Positions 1 to 12,599 of a stretch of 64,000 nt of DNA are shown piece by piece. The notes below the pieces were generated by a model. The model did not search any database, was not told where the DNA came from, and was given only the letters and a program-made list of their open reading frames with translations. This stretch comes from Hygrophila difformis (Eukaryota > Streptophyta > Magnoliopsida > Lamiales > Acanthaceae). Position 1 is the stretch's first letter, and each line of letters opens with the position of its first letter. Location: NCBI GenBank assembly GCA_030278955.1, contig JAOANR010000010.1, forward strand, positions 26,848,174 to 26,912,173, read 5' to 3'. Made by a program: the position numbers and the translations under genes.

Positions 1-81
1 CTTTGTGAAGCCTTCCCTTGGGTGGAAGGGTTCATTCGCTAGCCCCAGGCTACGCTTGCGGACGCTCCTCGGCAAAACGCT

Positions 82-1540
82 GTGCCTCCCGCGGCCTTAC
101 TCACTCGCCCTGATGCACTCGGTGAGCATATGTCTGATAGCCCTCGCTTGCCATCTCGGGAAACAGGCGTGGAATCCAATAGTCGGTCGCCTTCCAGGGG
201 TCTATCTTATGCCGATACCCTTCGCCGGGATCACGTCCAGCATGAATCTGATTCTCTTAAAAAGTTTCGTGCGGCCCTACGTGAAGGAGGCGCTTGCCCT
301 CCAGTGGCGCGGCCGCCGGACCGATCAGGTGACATTGTTTCTATTAATTTGGAAAAACAATTCATTGATGAAAGACTTCAGCTTTTTTCCAATTTTGTGA
401 TTATCAGGGTACTCCTTGATCAAGGTCAAAAGCCTTCGTTGCACAGCTATCTGGAATCGCTCTTAACCAAGATGTGGGGCATCGCATTGTTCATTATACC
501 AATTGGTAGAGGATATTACAACGTGCTCATTGAAGATGGAGCTTTGCGCGAGGAATACTGCAGACTAAATTCTACAATTTCAATCATGGCCGAATCAAGG
601 TGCAACCCTGGATTCCGAACTTCAACCCATACAAGGTGAAGACTTCCCTCGCTCCTGTGTGGGTTCGAATATATGAACTCCCCCTCGAACTTTGGCACAA
701 GATCATTATCAAAAATATAGCTGAGGTCGTGGGTAGCGTTATCAAGATAGATGAGCGTGCGCTCGATGGCTCGCTCGGGCACTTTATTCGTGTTTTGGTG
801 GAAGTCGATGTCCAGGAAGAGCTTCCACAAACGATCAAATTGGATCTCCCGGACTCCTTTATTCACGTCTCGCTGTCTTATGAAAACATACCAGCCTATT
901 GCGCTGCTTGCCACACGATGGGTCACTTGCCGCAGGATTGTAAAAAGCGAAAGCCGAAGCTTAAGAGCACCTGCCCCGACGAGGGGACTACTGATCCGGT
1001 TACTGATTTTGCCGCCCCCAAGTGAACATGGAAACCTAAGGGCACCGTGCGTAACTCCCATGAGGCTCAGGATCCGTCCACCTCGAATCACTTTGAGGTT
1101 CTCCAGGAGACTGAGGATGGTGAATTTACCACTGATGCCAGGCCTCCAGCAGCGGAACCTTCAGGCGGGCATCTTGATTGTGATGATCACAGCGACGCAG
1201 ACTTGGTCGGAGCAGATTTGCAGTTAGCTGTTTATAACGCTGATCCTGCCTCGGCTTCGGTCCCGGTCGTGGATCCCCCTCCCATCATTGCTGCTTAGCC
1301 TCCTTGTGATAATATTCCTTCTTCCAACCAGCTCGTTCCATTTTGCATTGGACAAGATGATATGGCAGCTGATTCTGCTCACCCTCCCTCCCGTCATGAA
1401 GGTCCGATCACTCGATCCCGAGGACATCACATCAACATTATTAATCCCAATACCGCGGCAGTCAATTGATGCATATTGCTGCGGCTAAGCAATGGGATGA
1501 TCTGCCGCCTAAGCATGGCAAGGGCCGGCGTAAAAAATGA
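82..1540 (+). pseudogene. LINE ORF1 (DUF4283-type / zinc knuckle protein), broken
   Basis: ORF1 proteins coat LINE RNA as part of the ribonucleoprotein. The first part, from the ATG at 82, reads to about 590 and resembles the DUF4283 region. The frame then shifts, and 600-1025 continues it and ends with a CCHC knuckle (CAACHTMGHLPQDC, about 900-945) and a basic tail. An in-frame TGA lies at 1023-1025. The same frame reopens to 1298 with a low-complexity acidic tail. A last basic piece (about 1469-1540, ending GKGRRKK) has its TGA inside ATGA at 1537-1540, which is also the ORF2 start. Two frame changes and one internal stop make it non-functional. Confidence 0.82.
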
Positions 1541-4500
1541 GAGTTCTGTTCTGGAATATCCGTGGGATTCGAAATCAGCCGTCCCAGATTGCGCTTAAAG
1601 AGCTGTGCTATAAGCACCAACCGTATTGGGTCGCCCTTGCGGAGCCCAAAATTCTCCTGTCGGATATTAAAAATTTTTATTGGAAGAGCATTTCGCTTCA
1701 ACTTGCTGGGGTTAATTATCGTGCTACTAAACGCCCAAATATTTGGGTTTTCTACAATCAGGTCTACATCTCTAAGGTCAGACGGGTATTCTTCTCCAAC
1801 CAGACTATTATTTTCGATTTCGAGTTTAATAACACTGCGTACAGAATTGGTTTTGTTCATGCTCATAATGATCACTCCCTGCGCTCGGCCCTCTGGACGG
1901 ATATTGTCTCTTACATCCATGATAATATGATGGTCATGGGGGATTTTAACGCTACCTTGGGAGCGCATGAGAGGCTGAACCCTTCGGGCAATGACCAAAG
2001 GAGCTCAGCAGCCCTCCTGGAATTCTTGAATACTTCTGGCCTCAATGATATCAACCTTAATGGTCACAAGTTCACTTGGTATAAACGATCTTGCTCTCGG
2101 AATATCCAAGCCTCTCGGATTGACAGGGCTCTTGTTTCTGATGGCTTGTTGGCGCTTTGGGACAATATCTCTCTTTCTTCTTTTGCTAGGCATAATTCAG
2201 ATCACACTCCCATATTTTTGAAATGCAGCGCCAATACTTCCTCTCCTAAGCCGTTCCGCTTCCAATCGATGTGGCTCTCTGACACCAGTTTCTACATCAT
2301 GGCGGAAACTGATTGGCATGTTCACGCCCCGGGTGATAATCCTATATCCATTTTCGCGGCTAAACTCAAGCGTCTCAAAGGCGCCATCAAAGCCTGGAAC
2401 TCGGCTTCTTTTGACAATATTTTTGAGGAGGTCGATATTGCTTCTACCCAGCTCCAAGAGATCCAACTTCATCTGGACAATGAGGGAGACAGTGAATTGA
2501 TTTTTTGTGAGGAGGTGGACGCTCTCATTCACCTCAAAAACAAATTGCGAGCGAAATATGATTTCCTATCTCAAAAGAGTCGGGCTTCCTGGTTGCAAGA
2601 TGGGGATCGCAACACTGCTTTTTTTTCATAAGTATCAAAGGCTGAAGCGCGTCAAATTCAACATTTCTTCGATGGTCATTGGTGATACAATTTCTGAGAA
2701 CGAGGCTGATATTGCTAATCATGTTATTGATTATTATAGGACTTTATTCCAAGCTCCAACGGACACCTCAGACTTCGTTGCCCTGGATTTCATGCCTTCG
2801 GTCATCACGGACGAGGAGAATTCGCTGCTCACTAGGACGCCTGGTATGGAGGAAGTCCGTAAGGCGGTGATGGATCTCTCGGCCGACAGCTCTCCCGGGC
2901 CGGATGGTTTTGGTGGTCTGTTTTATCACAAGTGATGGTCCTTCATTCAACATGATCTTTGCAAGGCCGTTCAACATTTCTTCCTCCATGAACACATGCC
3001 CAGGGGTATCAATAACAATTTCATTATTCTTATTCCCAAAAAAGATGGTGCAGTCAGGGTCGAAGATTATAGGCCGATCAACCTCTGCAACTTTCTGTTC
3101 AAAATCATTACTTGCATTCTCTCGGATAGGCTCGGCCTGCTCCTTGGCAAGCATCTCAACCCGTTGCAATTTGGCTTTATCCCAGGTCGGAACATACATC
3201 ACTGCATTGCTATCGCGTCTGAATGCTTCAACAGTTTGAACTGCTCTAAAAAGGGGGATTGCCCTTAAAATTGACATTACGAAAGCTTTCGACACTGTTC
3301 GTTAGGATTTTCTATTGGAGGTTGCTCGTCGTCTGGGTTTCAGTCCTAAATTTTGCTCTCTTGTTCGCTCCATCCTTTCCTCATCCATGGTATTAGTGCT
3401 TATTAATGGTTCCCCTATAGGATTCTTCGCTTGTGGCCGAGGGGTTCGCCAAGGGGACCCTTTGTCTCCGCTGCTCTTTTGCATGGCCGAGGAAGTACTT
3501 GCCCTTTGGATTACTCGCCGGATCTCCACTGGCGACATTCAGCTTGGCCTTGCAAGTCGATCAGTACGACTTCCGCCCTTCCTATTTTATGCCGACGACA
3601 TTGTCTTCTTTTGCAAAGGGGACGATGCGTCTATTGATTCCATTCATGACGTTCTTGCTAAATATGCGGCAGTCTCAGGCCAAACACATAATCCCGCCAA
3701 ATCAAGAATTTATTTCGGCAAATATGTCAACAACAGCCTCAAACGTCGCGTGCTTGATGCCTACAATATTACCGCGGGTCATCTTCCGTTTAAGTATCTT
3801 GGTTGCTCGATTTTCATTGGTTCGCCTAAAGGTCAATATTTTAGGGCGTGCACCGACTCGATCCTACAAAAATTCGGACGCTGGAAGGGCAGCTCCCTCT
3901 CCATGGCCGGTAGAATATGCTTGGTTAATCATGTGATCATCGCCTCCACGGTGCACTCGATGATGATTTATAGATGGCCGCGACCTCACATCAAACGTAT
4001 TGAAGCTGCTTGCCGCAACTTCATTTGGACTGGTGACATATGTAGGACTCATTATTTCACGGTTGGTTGGAAAAGAGTCTGCTGCCCCACCACTGAAGGA
4101 GGACTTGGCATCCGATCCCTTCGCTCCGCGAATGAAGCCTACATTATGAAGTTGGCTTGGGACATCCTCCAGGGTCATTCGTCGCTTGGCTTTCTGAAGG
4201 ACAGGTGGTTTGTTAACGGATTCCCTCGGCATACTTATTTATCTTCTTCCATCCGTTCCCCCTGCTTGGCTCATGCTAGGCGCTTGCTTGAAGACGAAGC
4301 CTGGATTGTCGGATTGCACTCCAAAGTTCGATTTTGGTTAGATAACTGGGCGGGTTGCATCATTGCGGATGTGTTGGACATCCCTGTGGAACTGCGGGAG
4401 TTTTTTGGCCAACCCATTAGTGAGTATTTCATTAATGGGGAATGGCACTTCACGGCAAATTTTGTTGGGAATTATCCGGATCTTATTCATACCATTATGG

Positions 4501-5590
4501 AAGTTCGCATATCTGCCAGCTCGATAGACCGTAGAGTGTGGACTAAAACCACACATGGCAACATTTCCTCCCCGATTGCGTATAGACACGTGCGGCCATC
4601 CGTCCCGGAGACTTCCTGGGGTTCATGGATATGGGGTAATTTCATCCCCAGACGACGCTCTATTGTGGTTTGGAAAGCTATCAGGGGCGTCCTACTCACT
4701 TGGGAGGTCCTTCAGTCCAAAGGTATCAATGGCCCGTCCATTTGCTTTCTGTGTCGCGCTGATGGTGATAGCCTGGATCATTTGTTCCTTCAGTGTGAGA
4801 TCTCTTCCAAAGTTCTGCTCCACTTCATTAATGCCTTTGGATTCCAGCATAAGCTCCATACCGCTGCCAGCTTTATGGATTTCCTTCTTCAATGCATTCA
4901 TATCAAGGCCAGCAATCAAGTTCACTCGCTATGGAGGTTGTTTGTTGTCTCCTATGTCTGGCTTCTCTGGACTACTCGCAACACGCTCATGCATACTGAT
5001 GGTTCCTCTCCAGGCTGACCCTCCCGGGTATCTTGCCTCACGGCGTCCATTATGGCCTTAATGAAAGAGGCGGATCATTCTAATCTCGGTAGAATGAACA
5101 ACTCGCTGGATGATCTTCGGGTCATCAAATTTTTTGGTCTTCGCGCTTCCGCCCGGAAGCCTCCTAATATTACTAGTGTTCGTTGGCGACCTCCTCTTCC
5201 GGGCTGGATCAAATGCAATGTGGACGGGCATGCCTCAGGCGCTCCTGGCGCAATTTCAGATGGCGCAATTTATCGAAACTCCAGAGGGTTTGCGCAAGGG
5301 TGCTTCTCCAGTGGCTATGGACTCGGCTTTGCCTATGAGGCGTAATTATTCACGGCTTGCGTTGCTCTTGATTTTGCTTATGAAAAAGGCTGGTTCAACC
5401 TTTGGATGGAAACAGACTCCACTTATGTTGTGCATGCTTTCACTCATCCTCACCCGGACATCCCCTGGCGTTTACATGGGCGTTGGACGGCGGCAAAGGT
5501 CATCTCGGAGAACATTAACTATCGCATCTCTCACATTTTCCGGGAAGGGAACGCTGCAGCTGATGCTCTTTCTTCTATTGGGGGTGATCT
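1537..5590 (+). pseudogene. LINE ORF2 polyprotein (endonuclease, RT, zf-RVT, RNase H), broken
   Basis: ORF2 nicks the target and copies the RNA there. The endonuclease starts at the ATG at 1537 (VLFWNIRGIRN; catalytic MGDFNA near 1935; SDHTP near 2200) and is open to 2631. A run of eight T at 2619-2626 marks a frameshift, after which 2630-2932 continues it. TGA at 2933-2935 is an in-frame stop. RT continues at 2996-3268 (IPKKDGAVRVEDYRPI, FIPGRN), then shifts frame near 3268-3300. Bases 3315-5018 carry RQGDPLSPLLF, the catalytic FYADD near 3585-3600, and a Cys/His zf-RVT region near 4600-4830. RNase H follows (VDGHAS near 5220, METDST near 5406, EGNAAADAL near 5545), with one in-frame TAA at 5344-5346. 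The catalytic residues survive although the frame does not. Confidence 0.9.
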
Positions 5591-5985
5591 GACTTGGTAC
5601 ACCGCCGCCCCCCCCCGACTTTGCAGAAACACCTATTTCAGGACATGCACTTCGAGCACTTTAGATTTCACTAGGATTTTTGTGACCGTGTACGGTAGTT
5701 TTAACTCCTTTTCTGCCTGGTACTCTTTTTCCCTTTCATGGGTTTTTTCCCACAGGGTTTTACCATGTTAGGGTTTTAATGAGGCCGGCGGGGAGTCCTT
5801 TGGGTGCTTGCCCGGCTACCTTTTTTGGCCTTGGTCACTGGCCTTCTTTTCTCTCTACCGTGTAGATTGGTGGATTATCTTTTCTGGCTTCTTTTTGTAC
5901 TCTTCTTTATCTTTTCTTTTCCTTTTATAATATTATTGCTCATTGGTTATTTATAACATTTCATTTCTTAATGTAGAAGATTTGA
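5591..5985 (+). other. LINE 3' UTR
   Basis: This is a T-rich untranslated tail containing a GGGTTTT..AGGGTTTTAA..GAGGCCGGCGGGGAG block (about 5752-5795) and GGCCTTGGTCACTGGCC near 5830. The same ordered blocks recur on the minus strand at 60840-61000, so they are family features rather than chance. The end is judged from the short A run near 5985. Confidence 0.7.
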
Positions 5986-6196
5986 AAAAAATCCATGGAA
6001 TCAATAATAACAATAACTTTTTATATATAGTTTTTTATCTATTTTTGTATCCAGTTATTAGATATAAATGATCACATTTACTCGTAATTTGCATGATCTT
6101 GCTGATGATTAGAGCTGAAAATGACATATTTGAGAAAATAATTATCTGTAAATAAAATATCCAAAATCATGAAAATATTGCAGAAATTATACTAAA
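5986..6196. other. AT-rich spacer, nothing recognised
   Basis: About 210 bases of AT-rich DNA lie between the LINE tail and the Helitron end. I see no gene or repeat signature here. Confidence 0.5.
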
Positions 6197-6207
6197 CTAG
6201 TAATTAA

Positions 6208-6226
6208 CCCGTCGAGACTCGACGGG
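6208..6226 (-). repeat. Helitron 3'-terminal hairpin
   Basis: The 19-nt cccgtcgagactcgacggg forms a 9-bp stem around a single-base loop. It stands 7 bases inside the CTAG terminus at 6197-6200, the usual place for the Helitron transposition terminator. Confidence 0.85.
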
Positions 6227-6789
6227 CATAATTATATATTTTATATAATATATATACTTATATTGTATAAAATAATCATAAATTATATTTGAGTAATGAA
6301 AATGTGTAATAATTTTATATCTATTCGAAAGATGATGTACATGATAATATAATTTTATTATTTTTAAAACAAACTAAGAAATCATATTATACATTCTTTA
6401 GCTTCTTTGGCTTAACAGATCAATAAGAATAATTATAAAAATAATATTTTGTTTAATTTGAAATTTAAATTAAAATAAAACAAAATTTATATATTTGTAT
6501 TAAACATAATATGAAAAATTTCCTTACAATTTGCTGAAAATTTCATTCCTGAAAATCAATTAGTAGGGGCTAGTATAGTAATATCTTTAAAAATGTCTAA
6601 ATGTGATGTAGTACAGTTTATATTTGTTTATGTACTCTTAAAAATTGTCGCTATAGGATCACCCGTAAAGTTTATAATAATATCATCCGGAAATGTCACA
6701 TCTAATTGTAGATCTTCAAAATCAATACCGGCCATACCATCACCTAAATTAAGTATTCATTTCGCAAATTTTCTGTCATATATAAATTT

Positions 6790-7140
6790 TATTGTAAACA
6801 ACATTTATTGTGGTATCTTGAGTTAATCATTCTTAATTGCATATTAATACTTTGAGCCACATCTTGCTAGTGACGCGAAATATTGCAACATAACTATTCA
6901 TGGCAACAACTGGTTTTGGAAGATAAAGTCCAACATTCTTTAAAAATTGGCATTGACTTTTGTTTATAATCATAACAAAACAAACTACAAGTTGAAATTT
7001 TCTCATTTGAAATCGAATCAGGAGTTTTGTTAAATCAGATAGGCTCATAATCATTCTACCAATCAAGAATTTACTTTCATGCTTTTCAAAAATTAGTTTA
7101 ACCTCAGTAATATGGTTTTGCATCTTGGTTACTATCAACC
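6790..7140 (-). pseudogene. Helitron helicase C-terminal end, copy B
   Basis: The minus-strand reading ends the PIF1-like helicase. It contains FQLVVCFVMIINKSQCQ, a decayed form of the conserved AMTINKSQGQ helicase motif. NVGLYLPKPV, a degraded YVAVSRV-type box and a C-terminal TTINVVYNK-type tail (near 6795-6815) follow. A 101-aa stretch (7138-6833) is still open. Motif residues are substituted (for example G to C in SQG). It is part of a tandem duplication with 7690-7930. Confidence 0.78.
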
Positions 7141-7689
7141 TACTTTATTTGATGTATCTATATTCCTAATAAGCATGATTATGCAACCCTAATTCAACGT
7201 TATTTCATGATTCGGTAATCCAGAACAATTGATTGTGTTTAGATATTATAGTGAAAATAATTTATTGGCATTATCTATGTTTTCATTATCTTGATAAATA
7301 TTATTATAACTGATATATATATACATTTTTATTTACAGACATATGTTCCATGATTTAATCATTGATCGTATCAACAGTCTTGTTGGTAGGGAATAGTATA
7401 GTAATATATGTGTATTTTATAAAAATAGAATAGTATAGTAATATCTATAAAAATATCTGGATTTGAAGTGGTGCATTTTATATGTGTATAAGTACTCTAA
7501 ACAATTGCCGCTATAGGATCTCCCGTAGAATTTATAAAATTATAATCTGGAAATGTCACATCAAATTGTACATCTTCAGGATCTATACCAGATTTACAAA
7601 TTACCATAACCTACATGAAGAAGTCATTATGCAAATTTATGTCATATATAATTTTTATTATAAATAACATTTCTTGTAGTATCTTGGGT

Positions 7690-8160
7690 TAATCCATCTT
7701 AATTACATATTAATACTTCGAGTCCCCTCTTTCCAGTGACACGAGGTATTGCAGCATATCACTAACATAGGTAAAAAAAATAATTTTTGGAGATAGAGTC
7801 CAACCTTCTTTAAAAAATGACTTTGACTTTTTTATAGTCATAGTAAAACAAAATGCGAGTGTGACTTTTTTCCTATGAAATCGAATAGGGAAAGGTTAAT
7901 TCAGACGGGCTCATAATCATTCTACCAATCAAGAATTTTCATCCCAAATCTTGAGCTTTGTTTCAATGAGAAGAAAGGTTGAAAAAATTTATGGGATAAG
8001 TTTTTGTATGTAGAATTCTCGTCACAATCTAGTGGAATATCAATTCTATAATGTGCAGTTCTACCTTTTGGAAGGAGTATGATGCTATTCCACTGGATTC
8101 TACATGCAATACAATAGCATTTCTCCTACGAAGGGCTAAACATAATGTTTTCTAGATAAA
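7690..8160 (-). pseudogene. Helitron helicase, middle and C-terminal copy A
   Basis: Reading leftwards from 8160 on the minus strand, the relic shows VLHVESSGIAS and, one frame over, LLPKGRTAHYRIDIP (about 8130-8030). These are the conserved region after Walker A in PIF1-like helicases. Near 7860-7800 a decayed TMTIKKS box corresponds to helicase motif VI. The distance between these blocks is too short for the full family domain, so the middle has been deleted. Frameshifts are frequent. Confidence 0.72.
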
Positions 8161-8548
8161 TTATCGATAAGTGTCTTCTCAGTTCCACCACGTAAAGAAA
8201 AAAGAATCAACCCTCATCACTATCAACTGCATACATTATTTTATTATAAACATTCATCTACTCATTAATCAACAAAGGTAATAGCTTAGCATGATACGCC
8301 TCAATTTCTTCCTTATTATAATATTTCTCTTCTAGTATCAATAGATTATCTGTTTTAGACGTTAAAACTTCATTCAATACCGCCATTTCAGAGAAAATTT
8401 TCCAATTTATAAAATTTGCAGCAATCAGCATTTCAATTTCTAACAAAGCTAGATTTATATTTGTTCTTCCGTCAATTACAAATCTGTTAAAATAGATATT
8501 AATGATGTATTTCTTAAAAAATAGATTTACAAAAAAATAAATTTTCAT
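8135..8548 (-). pseudogene. Helitron helicase N-terminal portion with decayed Walker A
   Basis: A 96-aa open stretch (8548-8258) ends in LLPLLINE, matching the 'L..EQ' run that precedes the PIF1 domain. After a stop, the same frame continues VYNKIMYAVDSDEG. A frame shift then gives RGGTEKTL, a Walker A P-loop in which the second G of GTGKT is E. This is the ATP-binding start of the Rep/Hel protein. No Rep motif is seen upstream of 8548. Confidence 0.75.
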
Positions 8549-8752
8549 TCTTTAGTTACTGATGGACTATTCGCACCCCTAACTGTTTTTACACCCGATT
8601 CTTTTATTTATAATATACTTTACGAAAATAACTAATTTACTCTAAATCAATTATCCATAGAATATGAATTTTCACACTTCTCTTAATAATTATATTTCTT
8701 TTGTATCATTTTATATATAATAAAACATAAATAAGATCTATTCTATTTAGTA

Positions 8753-9007
8753 CTCCGTCCCATTTAACTTGTCTTGTTTGACTTTTGCACACAATCTGAT
8801 GCACTTTTTCAGCCGTTAATATCTCAAAATATGTACAACAAAAAAGTATGTTAAATAATATTCTAAAACTACATGATTATACGATTCTAACAAAACCCAA
8901 CTCAATTATTTTATTCCAAATATATACTTGCAATTAAATCGAGTCAAAGTTTAACAATGATCAGTGTCAAAAAGTTAAATAGGACACGTTAGCTGGGACG
9001 GAGGGAG
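8753..9007. mobile_element. Stowaway-type MITE
   Basis: The ends are CTCCGTCCCATTTAACTTG and its inverted partner ...GGGACGGAGGGAG, flanked by TA on each side (8751-8752 and 9008-9009). At 255 bp, with short terminal inverted repeats and a TA duplication, it fits a non-autonomous Tc1/mariner element. It lies inside the Helitron. Confidence 0.85.
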
Positions 9008-9071
9008 TATATATTTATATACAATTAGAATGATATAATTATAAAAAATATTTTTTAACAATTAGAAACTA

Positions 9072-9331
9072 CTTCCTCCATTCTTTTATAAGTGACACAT
9101 TGGAAGTTTTGTTACTGTTCATTGAGTAACTTTGATTCAAGTTTTTAATACAATTATATAAGATAAAACATAGTCAAGTGGAATCTTGTTAGATTCGTCT
9201 AATCGCATAGATTAAGAATATCAAATTTTTATAATTTTTACTTTTATGCAATTTGAGTTATTGAGGATTAAAAACATGTATTGGATTGCGTGAAATATAG
9301 GTCCGTGGCATTTAAAAAAGATCGGAGGTAG
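9072..9331. mobile_element. MITE, Stowaway-like
   Basis: The left end CTTCCTCCATTC pairs imperfectly with the right end GATCGGAGGTAG, and TA flanks both sides (9070-9071, 9332-9333). It is about 260 bp and contains no coding sequence. It is older or more diverged than the MITE at 8753. Confidence 0.7.
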
Positions 9332-10368
9332 TATATAATTATATATTACTTTTAGTAAATATATAATTGTATATTGCTTTTAAGAGAAGTGACATATTTT
9401 TGTGAAACATGGCCTATATATACATTAATTAATATATACAAATATTTTCTATATATTCATTAATGTATCTTTTAATAATATAAATTCCATATATACACTG
9501 CGAATTTCATATAAATTACAAATTTTAATTTTTAAAAACTGAAATTGTAGGAACTCCATATAAATTGAAAATTAAATATCTTTTAAAAACTAAAAATTAG
9601 GATTTTATATACACATTAATATGCATTTAATATGAATAAATAAATATGTACAATGTACATTTTGATTATATCATTTACCACACCAAAAAATATAACCAAA
9701 ATTGAGACTAAACCTACACAAAATATGATCACCATATTGAAGTATAAACGCAACATAAATCTTAGTTGTCAGTGCTGAACCTCGTCCTAAAAACTAATAA
9801 TACTATGGTGCAAAAACTGAAAATGCTTATTCATGTTATAATAATCTTATGGTGTAAAAACTCAAAATCTATAAATAAATAATAAATGCAGCAATAAAAT
9901 CTAAAATAAATAAAATAAAAAATACAAAACAATAAAAAAATATAAAAAAAAAAATGCAAAATAATAAATTACAAATTAGATAAAATAAAAATATAAAATT
10001 TTAAATTTTATCTTTCAAATCCTTTTAAAAAGTGAACAAATCTCTAATGAATACATAAATAATGCGAAAATCTAAAATTAGTAAATTTAAAATCACAAAA
10101 TAATATAAATAAAATAAAAAATACAAAATTTCAAATTTCAAATCTTTCAAATATATTTAAAAGTGAAGATTGTGGGAACTCCATATTAATTGGAAATTTC
10201 ATATATTTCAAAAACTGAAAATCTATAATGAATCAATAAATAAATGCGAAAATATAAAAATAATTAATTAAAAATACAAAAATCTATGAAAATTAGAAAT
10301 TTGAATTGGAGACACCGCATTAAATTTAGGATGAGTTGTTCACTAATGCTTTAATATATATATATAGA

Positions 10369-11331
10369 TATGGAGAAATTGGAAAATTAGAAAAATTTCA
10401 AAGTTTTGATTTGTTGTGTGTTAGAGTAACGAATTACCATGTATGTAATAGTCAATTAATGGCTAACACAGTACAAGACTCACGATAACATGCACACACG
10501 AGGCAGTGAACACAATTTAATACTAAGCATTGGATAGTCGTGTGTTAATTTAATTTAGAAGAGCATATCAAATTATCAATGCTTTAATAGAAAGAAAGAA
10601 GTTGATCTAACCGTTTAAAGTCTTGCAGGGTTGTGTGGTAGATCAGAGTTAAGGACCCAGCTGGCCTGTACGTTGATCTAACAGTTTAGTTTAATAGTAC
10701 TACAAGTATGAGGTATCAATATCACGCATGGCATGGCCGGCAACTTGAATCGTCATGTGGGATACTTCACAATGTTCAACCCTCTAATTAATTAATACTA
10801 CTTCTTCGTAGATTGATAATATGATATTACATCAAAGTAATTAAGCTTTCAGCATGACAAGTGTAAAATTATCACACATACTAGCTAGCTAGCTACTATT
10901 GTCTCAGCTAGCATACAAATGATAGGAACGACAAGGCACAAAATGAATTGGAGATTGCCACTCCACGATACTTATATGATGCCTCACGTGATGACTTTGT
11001 TATCACACCACCATTAATAATAATAATCCTCGTGCGGCTGCGGCATAATGTAGTAGAATGGAATTTTTAATGTGATTTCCACGCCATAATTTGAATACTA
11101 CCGCGTCACAATTGTGTAACATGATGAATTAATTCAAGTTATCACATGGAATATGGTATATTTTCTAAGTGGAGGCATTTCATCGAACATCATGCAAGCA
11201 TGTAGTTTTGGCAACGAGTTTAACATACATCCATGCAAATCATTACATGCATCAAACAGTAAATTTGGGCAATGAATGCATCCACGGTGCGAATTTGATG
11301 TGTATGGCTTATCACAACATGAATGATGGTG
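10369..11331. other. Non-coding spacer
   Basis: About 960 bases contain no convincing ORF and no recognised repeat end. The only notable feature is a short ctag repeat near 10883-10895. The composition is less AT-rich than in the Helitron to the left. Confidence 0.4.
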
Positions 11332-11394
11332 TTACTACAAGAAATTTGCTCATTCCCAACCACAATTACTGATGGAGCGAAGATGGATTGTTAT

Positions 11395-12260
11395 TACCGA
11401 CCGCGCCCCCTACCGCATGCGTTGGTCGGTGATTTTTAGTCGTTATTGGGTGGGGGATTTATTGGCGATACTACACCAACCATATTAATACCGACCGCAG
11501 TGACCGTCGTAAACTAGGGATTAAATTCATCCCCAAATCGCTAACCAGAATAGAACCTGTGAACATTATTTTACTCCCTCCCGAATGCAACCAGACGCCG
11601 TCCGACCCTGAGCACCAGCCCGACCACCGCCTCCGACGCCCCCGTTGACCACACCGACGACCGCCTCCTCTGTCGAGCGCAGTCGCTGAGGCGATTCAAG
11701 CCACCCCCGAGAGCATTCGAGCCACACACTGCGGACACAAAAGGCATTCCCTCAAGTGAACCATTTCAATTCCATTCATGAACTCATTCCAGGTATTCAA
11801 TTGAGTATTGCTTCCCATTTAAACCATTCGATTGTTGTCATATTTTTTCTCATTCCAATGTGTTTTCGATTATTAGCTCCACTTTTCTTTCAATATTATT
11901 AGCACTGCTATCAACAACACCTAAACCTAAAATTGAAGGACAAGTATTTTCAATACCTGATATATGATATTTCTTGTGTTCCTTAGCAAAATTGTTAAAC
12001 AACAATAAATTTCGAGCATGAACACCAACCGAAAACAATCTGTTTTGGCAGACTACGAACTCGATATTTGGATTATTGAAATTCAGAGCACACAATTAGA
12101 ATCCGATTATCGCCACATAACTGAATGGGTCGCTCCTGGTGACGGCGTCCACGACGTGGTACCGCTCGGCGACAGAAATGGCAACAGATCTCAGCAGTCG
12201 CAAATTGGAGACAGAATTGGCAACTAAATCACCTCAGGTCGCGGTTCCGCGACGGATAGA
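11395..12260 (+). repeat. CACTA subterminal repeat region (left)
   Basis: Short GC-rich words recur in both orientations: ccgaccgc, ggtcggtg, gaccgtcg, and near 12150-12250 gcgacagaa, ggagacagaa and cgcgacgg. Such clusters are transposase-binding arrays in CACTA elements. No long ORF is credible here. Confidence 0.5.
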
Positions 12261-12599
12261 TTATGTCGCCAAATGAATTATGGTTTTATTCCCCTTCCTG
12301 CTGCATTTCGTCTTTGATTCGCATCAAAATTCCCAAATTCCCTCCTCTCCCATTTTCACCTCCTGCGCTACACTTGCATTCCATCTTGAGACCCATCCGA
12401 GCTACGTCGCGCCAACCGTCTTTGCAACCGTTTCCCTACAATCCCCATCTCCTGCGTGTCGCGAACCCACGGCTATAGTTGACAACCCGTTCCCCTTCCC
12501 GGAGCAAACCACGATTGGTTCTCTCGAGGCCATTTCGAGTGTGTCCCGTGGCTCCAACTCGCGAACCCACAAGTTCCAGCCACCCCTAGAGTAGTTGAG

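Larger units (their letters stand above)
1..5985 (+). mobile_element. L1-type LINE retrotransposon, decayed, left end outside window
   Basis: A non-LTR retrotransposon reads left to right. It has an ORF1 nucleic-acid-binding protein with a zinc knuckle, then an ORF2 polyprotein with endonuclease, reverse transcriptase (RT), a zf-RVT zinc-binding region and RNase H, and then a T-rich 3' UTR. The 3' end is placed near 5985, where a short A run follows the UTR. No second TSD copy can be seen because the left flank lies outside the window. At least three frameshifts and several stop codons show that it is dead. The 3' UTR (about 5700-5900) resembles the relic at 60822-61080 on the other strand. 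Confidence 0.93.
6197..10368 (-). mobile_element. Helitron, about 4.2 kb, with helicase remnants
   Basis: On the minus strand the element starts with TC at 10368 (TCTATATATATATATTAAAG) and ends with CTAG at 6200-6197. A perfect 9-bp stem (cccgtcgagactcgacggg, 6208-6226) lies about 8 nt before that end. It is bounded by A on the left and T on the right, the Helitron insertion rule (A^TC...CTAG^T). Inside are remnants of the PIF1-like helicase domain on the same strand, which independently confirms the class and orientation. The Rep (HUH) nuclease domain is not visible, so it is internally deleted and dead. Two MITEs lie within it. Confidence 0.85.
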
